DNA of 64,000 bases from Streptomyces globosus (lineage in GTDB: Bacteria; Actinomycetota; Actinomycetes; Streptomycetales; Streptomycetaceae): contig NZ_CP030862.1 in NCBI RefSeq assembly GCF_003325375.1, forward strand, positions 6,627,501 through 6,691,500, written 5' to 3'. Numbering within the stretch: position 1 is the stretch's first letter; each line of letters opens with the position of its first letter. Below are positions 62,794-64,000 of this stretch, one piece after another. A program made the position numbers and the translations under genes. Below the pieces are notes generated by a model that was given only the letters and a program-made list of their open reading frames with translations, had not been told where the DNA came from and ran no database searches.

Positions 62794-62865
62794 GCGGGTG
62801 TAGTTCAGTAGCAGAACATCCCCCTTCCAGGGGGAAGGCGCAGTGTGCGATCCCTGTCACCCGCT
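62794..62865 (+). tRNA. tRNA-Gly (UCC) with atypical T-arm
   Basis: A 72-nt tRNA with good acceptor, D and anticodon arms, anticodon UCC. The T-arm is abnormal: the stem is GCAG(U)G against CCUGU with a bulged U at 62844, and the loop is UGCGAUC, so the usual U54-U55-C56 reads U-G-C. CCA is not encoded. A canonical tRNA-Gly(GCC) lies 78 nt downstream. Confidence 0.88.
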
Positions 62866-62943
62866 CGCAGGCTTTACCCACCACTCCGGTGGATCGGGTA
62901 GAGTGATGCACGCATCGCGCGGCCGTCGCGCCGAGGCGGGCAT

Positions 62944-63016
<73 letters not shown>

Positions 63017-63022
63017 CAGCTG

Positions 63023-63055
63023 CGAAGGGCCCTGATCATCGATCAGGGCCCTTCG
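63023..63055 (+). terminator. Terminator of the tRNA-Gly pair
   Basis: CGAAGGGCCCTGATC (63023-63037) pairs perfectly with the arm at 63041-63055 around a 3-nt loop. Confidence 0.88.
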
Positions 63056-63195
63056 TCGTATGCCCTCGAACCCGCGCCACTGACAAATGTCATCCTCGGC
63101 GATGATCACGTGCACTGGTGCGGCGGCCGGCCCGCCGCCAGGCTTGGACCGTGAGGGGCGCCCGCCCGAGGGCGCCGGGGGGACGGACGGGGACC

Positions 63196-64000
63196 GTGTC
63201 GAGACTGACCGGATGGTGGAGGAACCGCAGCAGCGCGGCCAAGGTCGAGCTGTACACGCGCTGGTCGTTCCACTTCTTCATGGCCATCGAGGCGCTCGCG
63301 CTCGTCGGCGCGCTCGGCGCGATGCCGAAGCACGTCGCCCCGGCCCTCCTCCTGCCCGTACTGGCCCACCCCGTGCTGTTCGGGGTGCTGTCCGCCAGGG
63401 CACTGGACTGGGCCCTGGGCCGCCGCGAGCGCCCCGTACGGCACGCCGCCGCCTTCTCCGCCCTGACCGTGGTGCTCGTGGCCGCCCTGCTCCTGCTGCA
63501 CTCCGCCGGGAAGGCCGGAGACGGCAACGCCACCCCGATCATCGTGGTCAACACCGTCGCCTTCGCTACGGGCGCCCTCGCCCTCGCCCTGGACAAGGTC
63601 CGCCACATGGCGTGCCTGCCCGCCGCGGCGGCCGTGCTCGCCGGGCTGCCGTCCGCGGCACTGCGACCCCCCATGGAAGCAGCCGGATACGCGACCGGGG
63701 TCTTCCTCACCAGCCTCCTCCTCACCTTCACCTGCGCCTTCTCCGCCTGGCTCCTCAAGACCGTCCACGAACTCGACCGCGCCCGCGAGCTCCAGGCCCA
63801 GCTCGCCGTCGCCGAGGAGCGCCTCCGCTTCGGCCGGGACCTGCACGACGTCATGGGCCGCAACCTCGCCGTCATCGCCCTGAAGAGCGAACTCGCCGTG
63901 CAGCTGGCCCGCCGCGAGCGCCCCGAGGCCGTGGACCAGATGATCGAGGTCCAGCGGATCGCCCGCGAATCCCAGCGCGAGGTGCGCGACGTCGTCCGCG
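63196..64000 (+). CDS. Sensor histidine kinase (HisKA_3 type), partial
   Basis: The first 268 residues of a two-component sensor; the gene runs off the window. There are about six hydrophobic segments, then a coiled coil and the HisKA_3 dimerisation box with the phospho-acceptor His in GRDLHDVMGRNLAVI. This is the DesK/NarL-system type, so a LuxR-type response regulator should follow. GTG at 63196 is the first plausible start after the tRNA terminator. The ATP-binding domain lies outside the window. Confidence 0.88.
   Translation, partial: MSRLTGWWRNRSSAAKVELYTRWSFHFFMAIEALALVGALGAMPKHVAPALLLPVLAHPVLFGVLSARALDWALGRRERPVRHAAAFSALTVVLVAALLLLHSAGKAGDGNATPIIVVNTVAFATGALALALDKVRHMACLPAAAAVLAGLPSAALRPPMEAAGYATGVFLTSLLLTFTCAFSAWLLKTVHELDRARELQAQLAVAEERLRFGRDLHDVMGRNLAVIALKSELAVQLARRERPEAVDQMIEVQRIARESQREVRDVVR

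Overview
This is a high-GC actinobacterial chromosome window, almost certainly from a Streptomyces or close relative. The evidence is the developmental and antibiotic regulators (AtrA-like TetR, the 68-aa BldC, an NsdA-like TPR protein, an Lsr2 paralogue), valine dehydrogenase, abundant GTG starts and several mycothiol-type or DinB-type enzymes. From memory, the order of the conserved genes follows the block of the S. coelicolor chromosome that runs from the MarR/MFS pair through atrA, trmB, a DEAD-box helicase, hrpA, bldC, vdh and the pur genes to lsrL, so the backbone looks vertically inherited.

Layout. Bases 1-18,330 are conserved backbone: MarR (partial) and MFS exporter, a PAS/PP2C/HATPase regulator, type II NADH dehydrogenase, AtrA, a membrane-tethered ECF sigma factor, an asparagine-synthase-like protein with a degenerate nucleotide motif, an NsdA-like protein, LhgO, TrmB, a PrsW-type protease, an M23 peptidase and the initiator tRNA. 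Bases 18,471-22,812 are a minus-strand set: AzlCD transporter, GNAT acetyltransferase, 2-oxoglutarate/Fe dioxygenase, DinB-fold protein and MFS exporter. Bases 23,049-36,867 are a tight 12-gene plus-strand operon, followed by a convergent HTH/LuxR regulator and a divergent small secreted peptide gene. Bases 38,451-64,000 return to backbone: tRNA-Lys, DEAD-box helicase with an RGG repeat tail and an upstream leader ORF, paired CrcB, a tRNA Glu-Asp-Phe cluster, DsbA/CcdA, HrpA, a second tRNA-Asp, bldC, vdh, purM, purF, purLQS, an Lsr2 paralogue, two tRNA-Gly genes and the start of a histidine kinase.

The main discovery candidate is the 23-37 kb operon. It combines two SidA/IucD-type amine N-hydroxylases, a diaminobutyrate-type aminotransferase, a free-standing cupin, a free-standing methionyl-tRNA-synthetase-like protein, a DAO-family FAD oxidase, two ATP-grasp ligases, a serine-acetyltransferase-like protein, a rhodanese, a membrane protein and a substrate-binding protein with no signal peptide. 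N-hydroxylase plus cupin plus MetRS-like domain is the signature of the hydrazine synthetases that form N-N bonds in pathways such as s56-p1, triacsin, formycin/pyrazofurin and azaserine. Here the two synthetase domains are separate genes, and the set adds diaminobutyrate supply and two amide-bond ligases. My working model is a small N-N-bonded di- or tripeptide-like metabolite built on a diaminobutyrate or lysine-type hydroxylamine. It would be exported by the adjacent MFS or AzlCD proteins and controlled by the neighbouring HTH regulator. I cannot assign it to a known product.

Other points worth a look are a tRNA-Gly(UCC) whose T-loop reads UGC where UUC is expected, as in staphylococcal cell-wall tRNAs; a 23-codon leader ORF with a perfect Shine-Dalgarno before the helicase; a large cloverleaf palindrome at 8.7 kb; and a small secreted peptide divergent from the cluster regulator.
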